NCBI GenBank assembly: GCA_017431185.1
Contig: JAFRLP010000356.1
Span: 1-32,010 of the forward strand
Direction of reading: 5' to 3'
From: Victivallales bacterium
GTDB taxonomy: Bacteria > Verrucomicrobiota > Lentisphaeria > Oligosphaerales > Oligosphaeraceae
DNA length: 32,010 nucleotides
The notes beneath the pieces are model-generated. The model was not told the origin of the DNA and did no database searches. It saw only the letters and a program-made list of their open reading frames with translations. The position numbers and the translations under genes were made by a program. Below, one piece after another: positions 24,073 to 31,800 of the stretch (positions within the stretch are counted from its first letter, which is position 1; each line of letters begins with the position of its first letter).

Positions 24073-25653
24073 CTATGTTACATAGGCGATTGTCAGTTGT
24101 CCACTGATTTCCGCAGGGAACATCGCCTTCACAGCCCCGTACTTTCTGAAGGCGTACTTGAGCACCAGACGCCACCGTTCCTCGGCAGCCAACTGCGACG
24201 CAGTTCGTATCCTGTTCAGAATGAACATGATGGATGATATTCCGCAACGGCATTTCTCCGCTCCGGCCGTGTAGAGTTCAAGTGTGCGCCGCCCCGCGTG
24301 CGCGCCAATCCTGCAGACCGTCCGCTGGAGGCTTCTGCGCGTTCCAGGCGCCTCCCTGTGCCCGCCGTCGCCCGCCTCCTCAAGGCGCGTGAACACATTC
24401 CACCAGTTGGCGACCAGCATGACCAGCGAGGCCATCACTGCGCTTGTACCGATGTCATGCGATGTGAAGCCGCCCCATCCCCATTGGTTCTTCATCTCGT
24501 CGAAGATGTTCTCGCAGTCGCCGCGGTCGCGGTAGAGCTGAGCCATGGAGAGGATTTCATGCCCCAGGTCGGTCACGAGGACCTCCCAGTCGTAACGCCT
24601 GTCCATGAACTTCGCGTCGGGCGGCAGAATCTCGTCCTCAAAGCCGGGGAGCATGGGCTGCCGGTGGGAGGGATGCGTGTCGGCGGGGGCGTCCTGCCTG
24701 TCCCCGCCGGTCTCCCTGCGTCGCCTGAGGACCAGCACCCGGCGCTCCCTTGTCCAGCCCTTGAGCATGACGCGTGTCTCCGTCCCCTCCCATCCCTGCC
24801 CCGCGTCCGCCCATCGGACGTCCGGCCTCTGGCAGGACGTCCAGACCGAACGGATTCCCGGTGAGCGCCTGACCTTGAAGAGACAGTGCATTCCCTGCGC
24901 CTCGCAGGAGGCGATGACGGCCTCGTTGCCGAAGCCGACGTCGCCCCGGATGAGCCTTGGGCGAAGATGAGGGGGCAGGCGTTTCAGGAAGTCATCCAGC
25001 GTGCCCAGGGAATAGGAGCCGGCCGTCTCGTTGCCGGGGCGGAGCGCCACGCCGAGCACAAGGCGAAGCTCCGCGCAGCACAGCGTGTGGTGCACATGGG
25101 ACGGGCGTCCGGGCTTCTTCGGGTTGTATCCGGGGACGGCGCCCTCCTGATGGCCGTACAGCGGCTTCACGGTCGGGTCGAGGTCGAGTATGTAGTCCTC
25201 GGAGAGCAGGTCGGCGCAGGAGCTGATGTTCGCGTCCCACAGCCACTCCAGGGCAGCGCCTGTCTCCATGTTCCCGAGTGCGCGGCGGACGGAGTCGCAG
25301 GACATGAATTTGTCCACCCCGAACAGCTCCGGCGAGGCGCTGTCTCGCGGAAGGCGGTCCAGATGCCGGTATCGGCAGGCGCCCTCCAGAATCCCCGAGA
25401 TGACGGTGGCCAGCACGGCGCGTCTTGACGGCGCGTTATGACTTGTGTAGAAAAGCGGGCATCCTGACACGAGACGGTCAAAAAGCCCCCCGCATTCAAG
25501 AAACTGGCTGAACGCGGCCAGATGACCGTTCACCGTGATGCGTGTGCTGTCATCCCATTTGCATTCGTAGGAACCGCCCAGGGTGCGTATCTTTTTGGGA
25601 CTGACGCGCTTGACTTCCCCGTTTCGTGTGATATCTTTGGCTGTGTTGTCCAT
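24073..25653 (-). CDS. IS1380-family DDE transposase
   Basis: The 526-residue protein carries a DDE catalytic core: Asp in ILDLDPTVKPLYGHQEGA, Asp in RLIRGDVGFGNEAVI and Glu in LYRDRGDCENIFDEMKNQWG, followed by the family's GWGGFTSHD segment. It cuts and rejoins the element ends at the inverted repeats. I chose ATG 25653 because it has AGAGGA just upstream; a TTG at 25680 would add nine residues. The frame is intact with no stop or shift, so the element may still be active. The C-terminus is 151 bp from the left end. Confidence 0.93.
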   Translation of the reverse strand: MDNTAKDITRNGEVKRVSPKKIRTLGGSYECKWDDSTRITVNGHLAAFSQFLECGGLFDRLVSGCPLFYTSHNAPSRRAVLATVISGILEGACRYRHLDRLPRDSASPELFGVDKFMSCDSVRRALGNMETGAALEWLWDANISSCADLLSEDYILDLDPTVKPLYGHQEGAVPGYNPKKPGRPSHVHHTLCCAELRLVLGVALRPGNETAGSYSLGTLDDFLKRLPPHLRPRLIRGDVGFGNEAVIASCEAQGMHCLFKVRRSPGIRSVWTSCQRPDVRWADAGQGWEGTETRVMLKGWTRERRVLVLRRRRETGGDRQDAPADTHPSHRQPMLPGFEDEILPPDAKFMDRRYDWEVLVTDLGHEILSMAQLYRDRGDCENIFDEMKNQWGWGGFTSHDIGTSAVMASLVMLVANWWNVFTRLEEAGDGGHREAPGTRRSLQRTVCRIGAHAGRRTLELYTAGAEKCRCGISSIMFILNRIRTASQLAAEERWRLVLKYAFRKYGAVKAMFPAEISGQLTIAYVT

Positions 25654-25791
25654 GCTGTCCTCTGTTTGCTTTTTGGTCAATGCATCAAGATAGCATGGAC
25701 TTTTCTGTCGTCAAGCCGCGATTCACCCAATTGGTGAATCGATGTTGTTGCATAAATAGTTAATAGATAATAGTTTACGTAGATTTCTGAG

Positions 25792-25815
25792 AATTAACTG
25801 ATTTGTTTAGGGTAA
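25792..25815 (-). repeat. IS1380-family right terminal inverted repeat
   Basis: Read on the minus strand it begins TTACCCTAAACAAATCAGTT, mirroring the left end. It lies about 140 bp upstream of the transposase start. An AT-rich stretch with the palindrome ATTCACC-AATT-GGTGAAT at 25722-25739 lies between them and may be part of the transposase promoter or a binding site. Confidence 0.8.
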
Positions 25816-26013
25816 AACGCAGGGCATTGTTTCGCATTTCGATGTCCCTGATGATTTTCTCACAAACCAGGCACTCAAGATCCGGATTTTCGGGAAAGCC
25901 AAGCATGAGTGGCGGGTTTGGCAGATTTCCTCCCTCTGGCAATCAGCTTGCGATCAAAGGCGGGAGGCTTTCAGGTCGCCGGAGGCGCTGCTGTATTCGG
26001 GACACCTGGATGG

Positions 26014-26925
26014 TCAACAGGGCCTCTTGGGAAAGCCGTATGCGAAATCGTCCTCCTTGAAGCCATAGAGGTCAAGCAGCAGTTCCGCGGCCGCGATGAG
26101 GGTAGGGTTGGCGTGGGCGGCGTGCTGGTCGGTCCCGAAGGTGAACTTCACGCCCATTTCCCTCCATTGCGCCAGCTGGCGCCAGCGCGCGTCGCGGTAT
26201 TCCGATGGACAGCGGCGGGAGTCGATGAGGTCGGATGCGTTGACTTCGGCGCAGGTTCCGGTTCTGACGAGAGTTTCGCCGAGCCTTTCATTCATCCAAC
26301 CTGGAATTCTGGCGAACACCGAATAGTCCGTGACATCCGTCTGGCTTTTGGGATGCCCTGCAAAACCATGGTGGCCAACCCAGTTGTGAGCGACTTGGAG
26401 GGGATACCACGGATGTGCGAGAATGTCTATCAGCGGACACTCCGCCAGGAACATCATCTGTGTGAAAAGGTCTTCGCAGGCCTCCTCGAATGAGCCGCAG
26501 GTCGATTTCAGCGGCCAGTGTGCGCCGCCGATGGCGTATTCCACGCCGTATTCCCTTTTCATGGCATCGTCAAAGTCCAGGCATGGGGAAAAGTCCGCGC
26601 CTTCCGGTGGCGGATTGAAGCGCAGCCCGTAAACAGGGTCGTCTCCGAGGTGCGAATATTTCCCCAGCCGGATGGCCTCGCATTCCCATTTGGCCATGCA
26701 GGTGAGTTCCACGCCAAAATGGAATTCGGGGGGGCGGACGCAGGCGCGAAAGTCGTTGGCCGCGCTTTGGAGGTCGCAGAGGTTGTAACGGGTATGGAAA
26801 TGGTCGCTCAAGCCGAATTCCTCCATTCCGCAGGCCAGCATCTCGCGCTGGAGGTCATTGACCGCCGCGCAGGCGCTGTCGCAGGAATGCAGGGAGTGAA
26901 GATGAAGGTTCTGGCGTATTTTCAT
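26014..26925 (-). CDS. PHP-domain phosphoesterase, histidinol-phosphatase-like
   Basis: The 303-residue protein begins MKIRQNLHLHSLHSCDSA, where His8 and His10 form the HxH metal site of the PHP fold. Further ligands are in FGLSDHFHTRYN, FHFGVELTC, AIGGAHWPL, DILAHPWYP and FTFGTDQHAAHAN. This is the HisK/YcdX-like polyphosphatase-related branch; it may remove phosphate from a small sugar or nucleotide in the cytoplasm. I chose ATG 26925: longer frames run into the GH42-like gene upstream. It follows that gene after 53 bp on the same strand, so a shared transcript is likely. Between its stop and the IS end (25816-26013) I see no supported gene. Confidence 0.85.
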   Translation of the reverse strand: MKIRQNLHLHSLHSCDSACAAVNDLQREMLACGMEEFGLSDHFHTRYNLCDLQSAANDFRACVRPPEFHFGVELTCMAKWECEAIRLGKYSHLGDDPVYGLRFNPPPEGADFSPCLDFDDAMKREYGVEYAIGGAHWPLKSTCGSFEEACEDLFTQMMFLAECPLIDILAHPWYPLQVAHNWVGHHGFAGHPKSQTDVTDYSVFARIPGWMNERLGETLVRTGTCAEVNASDLIDSRRCPSEYRDARWRQLAQWREMGVKFTFGTDQHAAHANPTLIAAAELLLDLYGFKEDDFAYGFPKRPC

Positions 26926-26978
26926 GGGAATGGGATGTGGTGGGCCTTGCGGTGCGGTTGCCGTTGGCGTCGCAGCCG

Positions 26979-28901
26979 CTATTTCACGGACAATTCCAGA
27001 ATCAGGGGGGCATAGGCGGGGCAGCGCACTCCAGGATCCAGCAGGACGGTGGAGCCCTCCAGGCGGAAGTCCACGGGGAGCCACTCCCCGCCTGGGGTCA
27101 GGCGCCGGATTTCATCCGGCCTTTCCTGGCAGGAGAGACGGATGTCGCGAAGCGCGTCAAAGTTCAGGTTGATGAGCGCCAGCAGCAGGCGCCCGTCCGA
27201 CCTGCGGCCGCATCGGCCAAGCAGGTCTTGCTCGTTCAGGCAGACGGCGGGGATGTCGGCGAGTTCCCGGAGAATCCTGGTCAGCCAGAGTTTCCGTTCC
27301 GGCGAGACCGTGTACCAGTCAATGCGTCCGGCCCAGGTCGCAACCTTTGTCTTGCCATTGTCGAACAGAACGCTTCCCGGCGCAACCGTCCTCTGTTCGC
27401 CCACGGCGGAACCAGCGTAGGGGTTCGACTGAAGGACGCTGCACACCTTTGCTCCTGGCGCCGGGGTCAGACGGCGGCATTTCGGGGAGTAGAGCAGACG
27501 CAGGGCCAGGCCGCTCTCGCAATCCCTCTCCGTGCTGAAATGCGGGCATTCCGAAAGTTCCACGCCGGTCAGCCCCGCGAGACCTTGCGCGTTCAGCGAC
27601 TCCGCCGCCGACGCGTCCAGCAGCAGGTTTCGGCGGGCAATGGCCTGGCGCTCCTCGTCAGTGAAATGGTTGAGCAGTTCGCCTGTCAGCAGGAAGCAGG
27701 TGGCCTTCGGGTCGGTGGGTTCGCGGAAGGTCACGGGGAGGCCCATGCGGCCCAGGGCGTCGCTGAACCACTCCTGGCAGGTGAAGTAGTCGGCGTACTC
27801 CCTGGGATGGAAATTCTTCTCCAGATTCGGCAGCGGGACGGACGGCCCCAGCCATTCGACGTCACGCACCGCCCTGGTCAGTTCGTCGTAGAAGCCGGCG
27901 TATTCGCGGAAATGGCGCTCGTAGCCATGGTTTGGCTCTCCCTTCCCGAAATTGGCGAAGTTCGCAATCCAGAGTTTGGCGCCGGTGAGTCCGTGCAGCA
28001 GGGCGGAGGTGAGGTGGGAGTGCATCCCCACGACGGACTTGGAGTAGCGGTGCTGCGGATAGGTGTCTGCCTCGTCCAGAAGTTTTCGCACCTTGCCGCA
28101 CGCCTTGATTTGGACGCTTGTCCTGTAAACCTGGCGTGGCAAGTCCTTGGCGCTGGTCTCGCCGTAGAGTCCGTTGGCCACCCGCACAAACGCCTCCGTC
28201 GCGGGGCCGGAGGCGGCCAGGGCCATGCGCTCGTACATCACCTGCTCCCGCCCAGCACCGGAGAGTCCGCAGGGGATGGCCGGGTCAACGGAGTCGATGG
28301 CCTGGCGGACATTGGCGCAGAACTTCTCAAGGGAGTCCCGCCGTATCGCCTCGTATTCCCGCACGATGGGGGAGTCCTGGTGCGAGGCCAGCAGCAGCCT
28401 GACCAGTTCCTCCCTCGTGTACGGGCGCGAGAACATGGCAAGGTGGCGCGGGCAGAAGCATTCGAGCCGCGCGTTGTTGAGCAGCCGCGTGTCGTCATCC
28501 AGCAGGAACAGCACAGGACCCAGGCGGGCCAGGCCGGCGACGGTGTGCCGGCAGTATTCCAGAAAGCCGGGGTCGCTGGGGCATGTCCGCCCGCTGTGCT
28601 CCCCAAGGTCGTTGACGGTCAGCTGGAAGCCCTGGGCCGGGCGGTAGCTGCTCCAGCCGTGGCCAACCAGCGCCTGAAGCAGGACGCCCAGGCGGATTCC
28701 GCTGCCGCGCAGCCGTTCCCTGAGTTCGGCGAAGGCCGCGATGAACCTGTCCGCCTTCACGTAGGGGTCATCCCCCTCGGGGTTCAGCGCCATTGAGGGC
28801 AGCAGCAAGTCCAGACTGGTCTCACGATGGAAGCGCAGGTACTCCTCCGCCATCATTTCCGGATTGGACGGACGGAACGGCATGATTGTGTGGAAATCCA
28901 T
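26979..28901 (-). CDS. GH42-like putative glycosidase (cytoplasmic)
   Basis: The 640-residue protein has no signal peptide and is built like a beta-galactosidase-type TIM barrel: FHRETSLDLLLPSMALNP, RLGVLLQALVGHGWSSYRP, GPVLFLLDDDTRLLNN followed by CFCPRHLAMFSR, then KLLDEADTYPQHRYSKSVVG and GLTGAKLWIANFANFG. The strand LFLLDDD and the CFCPRH segment resemble a GH42-related group frequent in Lentisphaerota and Clostridia. Middle residues 400-470 could be the trimerisation-like domain, and the C-terminus (LLALINLNFDALRDIRL, ILELSVK) a small beta-sandwich. The start at 28901 has AAGGAG six bases upstream. The catalytic residues are not certain. Confidence 0.68.
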   Translation of the reverse strand: MDFHTIMPFRPSNPEMMAEEYLRFHRETSLDLLLPSMALNPEGDDPYVKADRFIAAFAELRERLRGSGIRLGVLLQALVGHGWSSYRPAQGFQLTVNDLGEHSGRTCPSDPGFLEYCRHTVAGLARLGPVLFLLDDDTRLLNNARLECFCPRHLAMFSRPYTREELVRLLLASHQDSPIVREYEAIRRDSLEKFCANVRQAIDSVDPAIPCGLSGAGREQVMYERMALAASGPATEAFVRVANGLYGETSAKDLPRQVYRTSVQIKACGKVRKLLDEADTYPQHRYSKSVVGMHSHLTSALLHGLTGAKLWIANFANFGKGEPNHGYERHFREYAGFYDELTRAVRDVEWLGPSVPLPNLEKNFHPREYADYFTCQEWFSDALGRMGLPVTFREPTDPKATCFLLTGELLNHFTDEERQAIARRNLLLDASAAESLNAQGLAGLTGVELSECPHFSTERDCESGLALRLLYSPKCRRLTPAPGAKVCSVLQSNPYAGSAVGEQRTVAPGSVLFDNGKTKVATWAGRIDWYTVSPERKLWLTRILRELADIPAVCLNEQDLLGRCGRRSDGRLLLALINLNFDALRDIRLSCQERPDEIRRLTPGGEWLPVDFRLEGSTVLLDPGVRCPAYAPLILELSVK

Positions 28902-28933
28902 GTTTTTCTCCTTGGTTGACCTGGATGAAGAAA

Positions 28934-28961
28934 AATATACACCGTAATGCCGGTGTTGCAA
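28934..28961 (-). promoter_or_regulatory. Promoter for the GH42-like/PHP operon, with palindromic spacer
   Basis: On the minus strand TTGCAA (28961-28956) and TATATT (28939-28934) are 16 bp apart. The spacer region contains ACACCG-TAATGC-CGGTGT (28939-28956), a 6-bp inverted repeat that would let a repressor sit between the boxes. Confidence 0.6.
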
Positions 28962-28978
28962 TGGAACCAAAAGGTAGA
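28962..28978. promoter_or_regulatory. Weak relative of the GAACCAA operator
   Basis: TGGAACCAAAAGGTAGA keeps the TnGAACCAA half of the palindromes at 8999 and 15097 and a GGT on the other side, with one extra base of spacing. It lies directly upstream of the -35 of the GH42-like promoter. The match may be chance. Confidence 0.25.
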
Positions 28979-29074
28979 TTTTGGTGGAATATTCAGTAGG
29001 CAGATTAGACCAAAGGGGCTGCCTGACTGCGGAATGCCACACGGCCAGTGAACGCGGATTTGCTTCGGAAATCC

Positions 29075-29102
29075 TTGCGTTTTTGATTTTCCATGCTACA
29101 TT
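29075..29102 (+). promoter_or_regulatory. Promoter for the SDR-flavoprotein-OYE operon
   Basis: TTGCGT (29075-29080), 16 bp, TACATT (29097-29102). The predicted start is about 20 bases before the ATG at 29128 and leaves room for the GGGAG ribosome binding site at 29115-29119. Confidence 0.5.
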
Positions 29103-29127
29103 TACTGAAAAACAGGGAGCGCAAAGC

Positions 29128-29895
29128 ATGAGTTTGACTGCATTGGTGACTGGCGGCACCCGTGGAATCGGGGCCGGAATTGTGGAGGCTTTGGCCGCGG
29201 CGGGACATCAGGTCGCGTTTTGCGGGCGGGGCGAGTCTGGGCAGCATGCAGCGACGGCGGAGGAACTTTCCCGTCGATGTGGCGTGAAGGTGCGCTATTT
29301 CCAGTGCGACGTTTCAGACCGCGAGAGCCACGAGGCGCTGCTGGATGCCGTGGAGGGCGAACTGGGACCGCTGGAGATGCTGGTCAACAACGCGGGCGTG
29401 GCCCCCAGCGTCCGTGCCGATTTGCTGGAGATGGGGGCCGACAGCTTTGAACGTCTGATGCGCATCAATGCCGAGGGACCCTTTTTCCTGACGCAGGCCG
29501 TCGCCAGGCGGATGGCGGCCCGCAAGGGCGATGGCGTTTTCCGCCTGATTGTCAATGTCAGTTCCATCTCCGCCGACTACGCCAGCGTGAACCGCGGGGA
29601 GTACTGCCTGTCCAAGGCGGCGGTTTCGATGGCCACCAAACTCTGGGCCACCCGTCTGGCGGATGAGGGGGTGGCGGTGTATGAGGTGCGTCCTGGCATC
29701 ATCCAAAGCGACATGACGAGCACCGTCTCCGCGAAGTACGACAGGCTTATCGCCGATGGCTGCTGTCTGCAACGCCGCTGGGGCGTTCCCGCGGACATCG
29801 GCAAGGCGATGGTCATGCTGGCCTCCGGCGCATTGGCCTATTCGACGGGGCAGGTCATCAATGTGGATGGCGGATTCAGCGTGCAGAGGTTTTGA
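29128..29895 (+). CDS. Short-chain dehydrogenase/reductase (SDR), FabG-like
   Basis: The 255-residue protein is a classical SDR: NAD(P)-binding TGGTRGIGAGI at residues 8-18, NNAGVAP near 91, the active-site Ser in VNVSSISADY and the Tyr-Lys pair in EYCLSKAAVSMA. It ends in the usual GQVINVDGGFSVQ. It should oxidise or reduce a secondary alcohol/ketone in the cytoplasm with NAD(P). Sugar-acid, polyol and 3-oxoacyl substrates all fit; the name FabG is only a fold-level match. The following flavoprotein starts two bases after its stop, which implies strong coupling. Confidence 0.92.
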   Translation: MSLTALVTGGTRGIGAGIVEALAAAGHQVAFCGRGESGQHAATAEELSRRCGVKVRYFQCDVSDRESHEALLDAVEGELGPLEMLVNNAGVAPSVRADLLEMGADSFERLMRINAEGPFFLTQAVARRMAARKGDGVFRLIVNVSSISADYASVNRGEYCLSKAAVSMATKLWATRLADEGVAVYEVRPGIIQSDMTSTVSAKYDRLIADGCCLQRRWGVPADIGKAMVMLASGALAYSTGQVINVDGGFSVQRF

Positions 29896-29897
29896 GG

Positions 29898-31790
29898 ATG
29901 CGCATTCGCCGTCTTTCGGTTTTGGTCGTTGGCAGTGGCACGGCGGGGCTGCGGTGCGCCGTGCGTCTGCACGAGTTGGGAGTCACTGACCTGGCGGTTT
30001 ACACGGAGGGGCTCCAAGGGGGGACCAGCATCAACACTGGCAGCGACAAGCAGACCTACTACAAACTGGGGATGTATGGCGCACAGGCTGACTCTCCCTG
30101 GCTGATGGCGGGGGATTTGGCGGCTGGCGGGTCGATGCACGGGGATTTGGCGCTGGTCGAGGCGTCCGTCTCGCCATTGGCGTTCTCCGGACTGGTGGCG
30201 GCGGGGGTGCCGTTCCCCCACGATGAATACGGCCAGTACATCGGCTACAAGACAGACCACGACACACGGCGCCGCGCCACCAGCACCGGCCCCTACACCA
30301 GCCGTGACATGTGCAGGGCGCTCATTGCGCAGTTGCGTCTGCGTGGCATTGAGGTGTGCGAGAAACGTCTCCTGGTGCAAATTCTGGTGCGGGAGGGACG
30401 GTGCCGAGGCGGAGTGTTTCTGGACTTGGGCCGTGAAGACGACCCGCTGGAACTGGTCGAGGCCACAAACACCGTCTTTGCCACAGGGGGGCCAGGCGGG
30501 CTGTACCAGGCCAGCGTCTATCCCACCGTGCATACGGGGGGCGTCGGCGTGGCCTTGGCGGCGGGAGCCAAGGCTCGTAACCTGCCGGAGTCCCAGTTCG
30601 GCATTGCCGCCGTGCGCTTCCGCTGGAATCTCTCGGGCAGTTACATGCAGGCCATCCCGAGGGTGTTCTCGCAGGACGCCGATGGACAGGTGTACGACTT
30701 CCTGCGTCCGTACTTCCCTTCTGCGTCCGCGGTTCATGACGCCATTTTCCTCAAGGGGTATCAATGGCCGTTTGCGGTGGGCAATCTGCCTGGCTCCTCT
30801 TTGATTGATGTGCTGTTTTTTGAGGAGGCCCGCCAGGGGCGTCGCGTGTTCCTCGACTATCGGACAGAACCTCCTGGACTGGATTTCGCGGCTCTCTCCG
30901 CCGAGACCCGTGATTATCTGGAGAAATGCAACGCATTGGTGTCCAACCCTTTGGAGCGATTGCGCCGCATCAATCCCCCCGCCATCGAACTGTTTCGGGA
31001 GCACGGCATAGACTTGGGTTCCGTGCCTTTGGAGTGTGCGGTGTGCGCTCAGCACTGCAACGGCGGCCTGGCGGGAGACTGCTGGTGGCAATCCGAGAAT
31101 CTGCCTGGCCTGTTCCCCATCGGGGAGGTCAATGGCTCTCACGGCGTGACCCGCCCTGGCGGCTCTGCCCTCAATTCGGGGCAGGTCGGAGCCCTGCGGG
31201 CTGCCGAGTTCATCGCCAGGACGAAGGGCAGGGCAGCGGAAGTCCCGACGCTGGCCTGGGACAGCACGGTGTCGCCCCTCCAGCGGCGCCGTGAACAGAC
31301 GATGCAGTTGAACTGGAGGGAGGAACGGCGCGCTCTTCAGGCGCGAATGAGCGAGTCCGCAGGATTCCTGCGGGACGAGTCCCGCGTTGCCGCCGCTCTG
31401 GAGCAGACGCAGACGCAACTGGCTTGCCATCAGGCGGATGGCCTGGCTGGAGCATCTCTGCGTGACCAGGCGGAGCATCTGCGCAATGAGTCCCTGCTGA
31501 CTGCGGCGGTCTGCTACCTGCATGCCATTCTCACCCATATCCGCAGTGGTGCGGGGGCGCGTGGCGGGGCGGCAGTGCTGTCCAAGTCCGGACATGCGGT
31601 GCATCCCGCGCTGCCCTGGTTGCGGATTGCCCCTGAAGACCAATCGTTCCGCAGTCGAACTCTGGAGACCACGCTGGTGAACGGCGAACCAGTCTCACAT
31701 TGGGTGAACTTCCGCGCCATTCCTCAGACCGATGGCTGGTTTGAGACCGTATGGGCGGAATACCGCGCTTTTGCCAATCCTGAAAACTGA
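29898..31790 (+). CDS. FAD-dependent oxidoreductase, fumarate reductase/succinate dehydrogenase flavoprotein type
   Basis: The 630-residue protein has an FAD-binding Rossmann motif VVGSGTAGLRCAVRL at 9-23, then GGTSINTGSDKQTYYKLG, where FrdA/NadB-type proteins bind FAD through a Gly-Ser-Thr loop. Later TVFATGGPGGLYQASVYPTVHTGGVGVALAAGA is the family's ATGG segment. The capping domain includes PLECAVCAQHCNGGLAGD, and FPIGEVNGSHGVTRPGGSALNSGQVGALRAAEF is the second FAD motif. Substrate could be an enoate or a sugar-derived acid. I chose ATG 29898, two bases after the SDR stop, over TTG 29892. It precedes an OYE-like gene by 10 bp. Confidence 0.88.
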   Translation: MRIRRLSVLVVGSGTAGLRCAVRLHELGVTDLAVYTEGLQGGTSINTGSDKQTYYKLGMYGAQADSPWLMAGDLAAGGSMHGDLALVEASVSPLAFSGLVAAGVPFPHDEYGQYIGYKTDHDTRRRATSTGPYTSRDMCRALIAQLRLRGIEVCEKRLLVQILVREGRCRGGVFLDLGREDDPLELVEATNTVFATGGPGGLYQASVYPTVHTGGVGVALAAGAKARNLPESQFGIAAVRFRWNLSGSYMQAIPRVFSQDADGQVYDFLRPYFPSASAVHDAIFLKGYQWPFAVGNLPGSSLIDVLFFEEARQGRRVFLDYRTEPPGLDFAALSAETRDYLEKCNALVSNPLERLRRINPPAIELFREHGIDLGSVPLECAVCAQHCNGGLAGDCWWQSENLPGLFPIGEVNGSHGVTRPGGSALNSGQVGALRAAEFIARTKGRAAEVPTLAWDSTVSPLQRRREQTMQLNWREERRALQARMSESAGFLRDESRVAAALEQTQTQLACHQADGLAGASLRDQAEHLRNESLLTAAVCYLHAILTHIRSGAGARGGAAVLSKSGHAVHPALPWLRIAPEDQSFRSRTLETTLVNGEPVSHWVNFRAIPQTDGWFETVWAEYRAFANPEN

Positions 31791-31800
31791 AGGTCACATC

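Larger units (their letters stand above)
23922..25815 (-). mobile_element. Complete IS1380-family insertion sequence with terminal inverted repeats
   Basis: A 1.89-kb element with one transposase gene and terminal inverted repeats: the left end (23922-23945) and the reverse complement of the right end (25815-25792) agree at 20 of 24 positions, both starting TTACCCTAAA. Size, single long transposase and imperfect ends suit the IS1380 family. If the ends are placed at CCC (23925 and 25812), the flanks ATTA and TAAA are not identical, so no clean 4-bp target duplication is visible. It sits between the tRNA-Ser terminator and a sugar/PHP locus. Confidence 0.85.

Noticed and set aside
23756..25815. 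Genomic island or prophage integrated at tRNA-Ser
   Set aside because: No integrase, no phage genes and no duplicated tRNA 3' end; only a single IS lies after the tRNA terminator.
25803..26060. Small plus-strand frame at the IS right end
   Set aside because: It starts at a TTG inside the inverted repeat, has an Arg/Ser-rich random composition and overlaps the end of the PHP gene.
26937..28796. Long plus-strand frame (619 codons) opposite the GH42-like gene
   Set aside because: The minus-strand frame has a strong ribosome binding site, a promoter and recognisable barrel motifs. The plus frame is rich in Gly, Gln, Val and Arg, typical of antisense frames in GC-rich genes.
29838..31643. Long minus-strand frame (601 codons) opposite the flavoprotein
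   Set aside because: The plus-strand gene has two clear FAD motifs; the opposite frame shows no domain.
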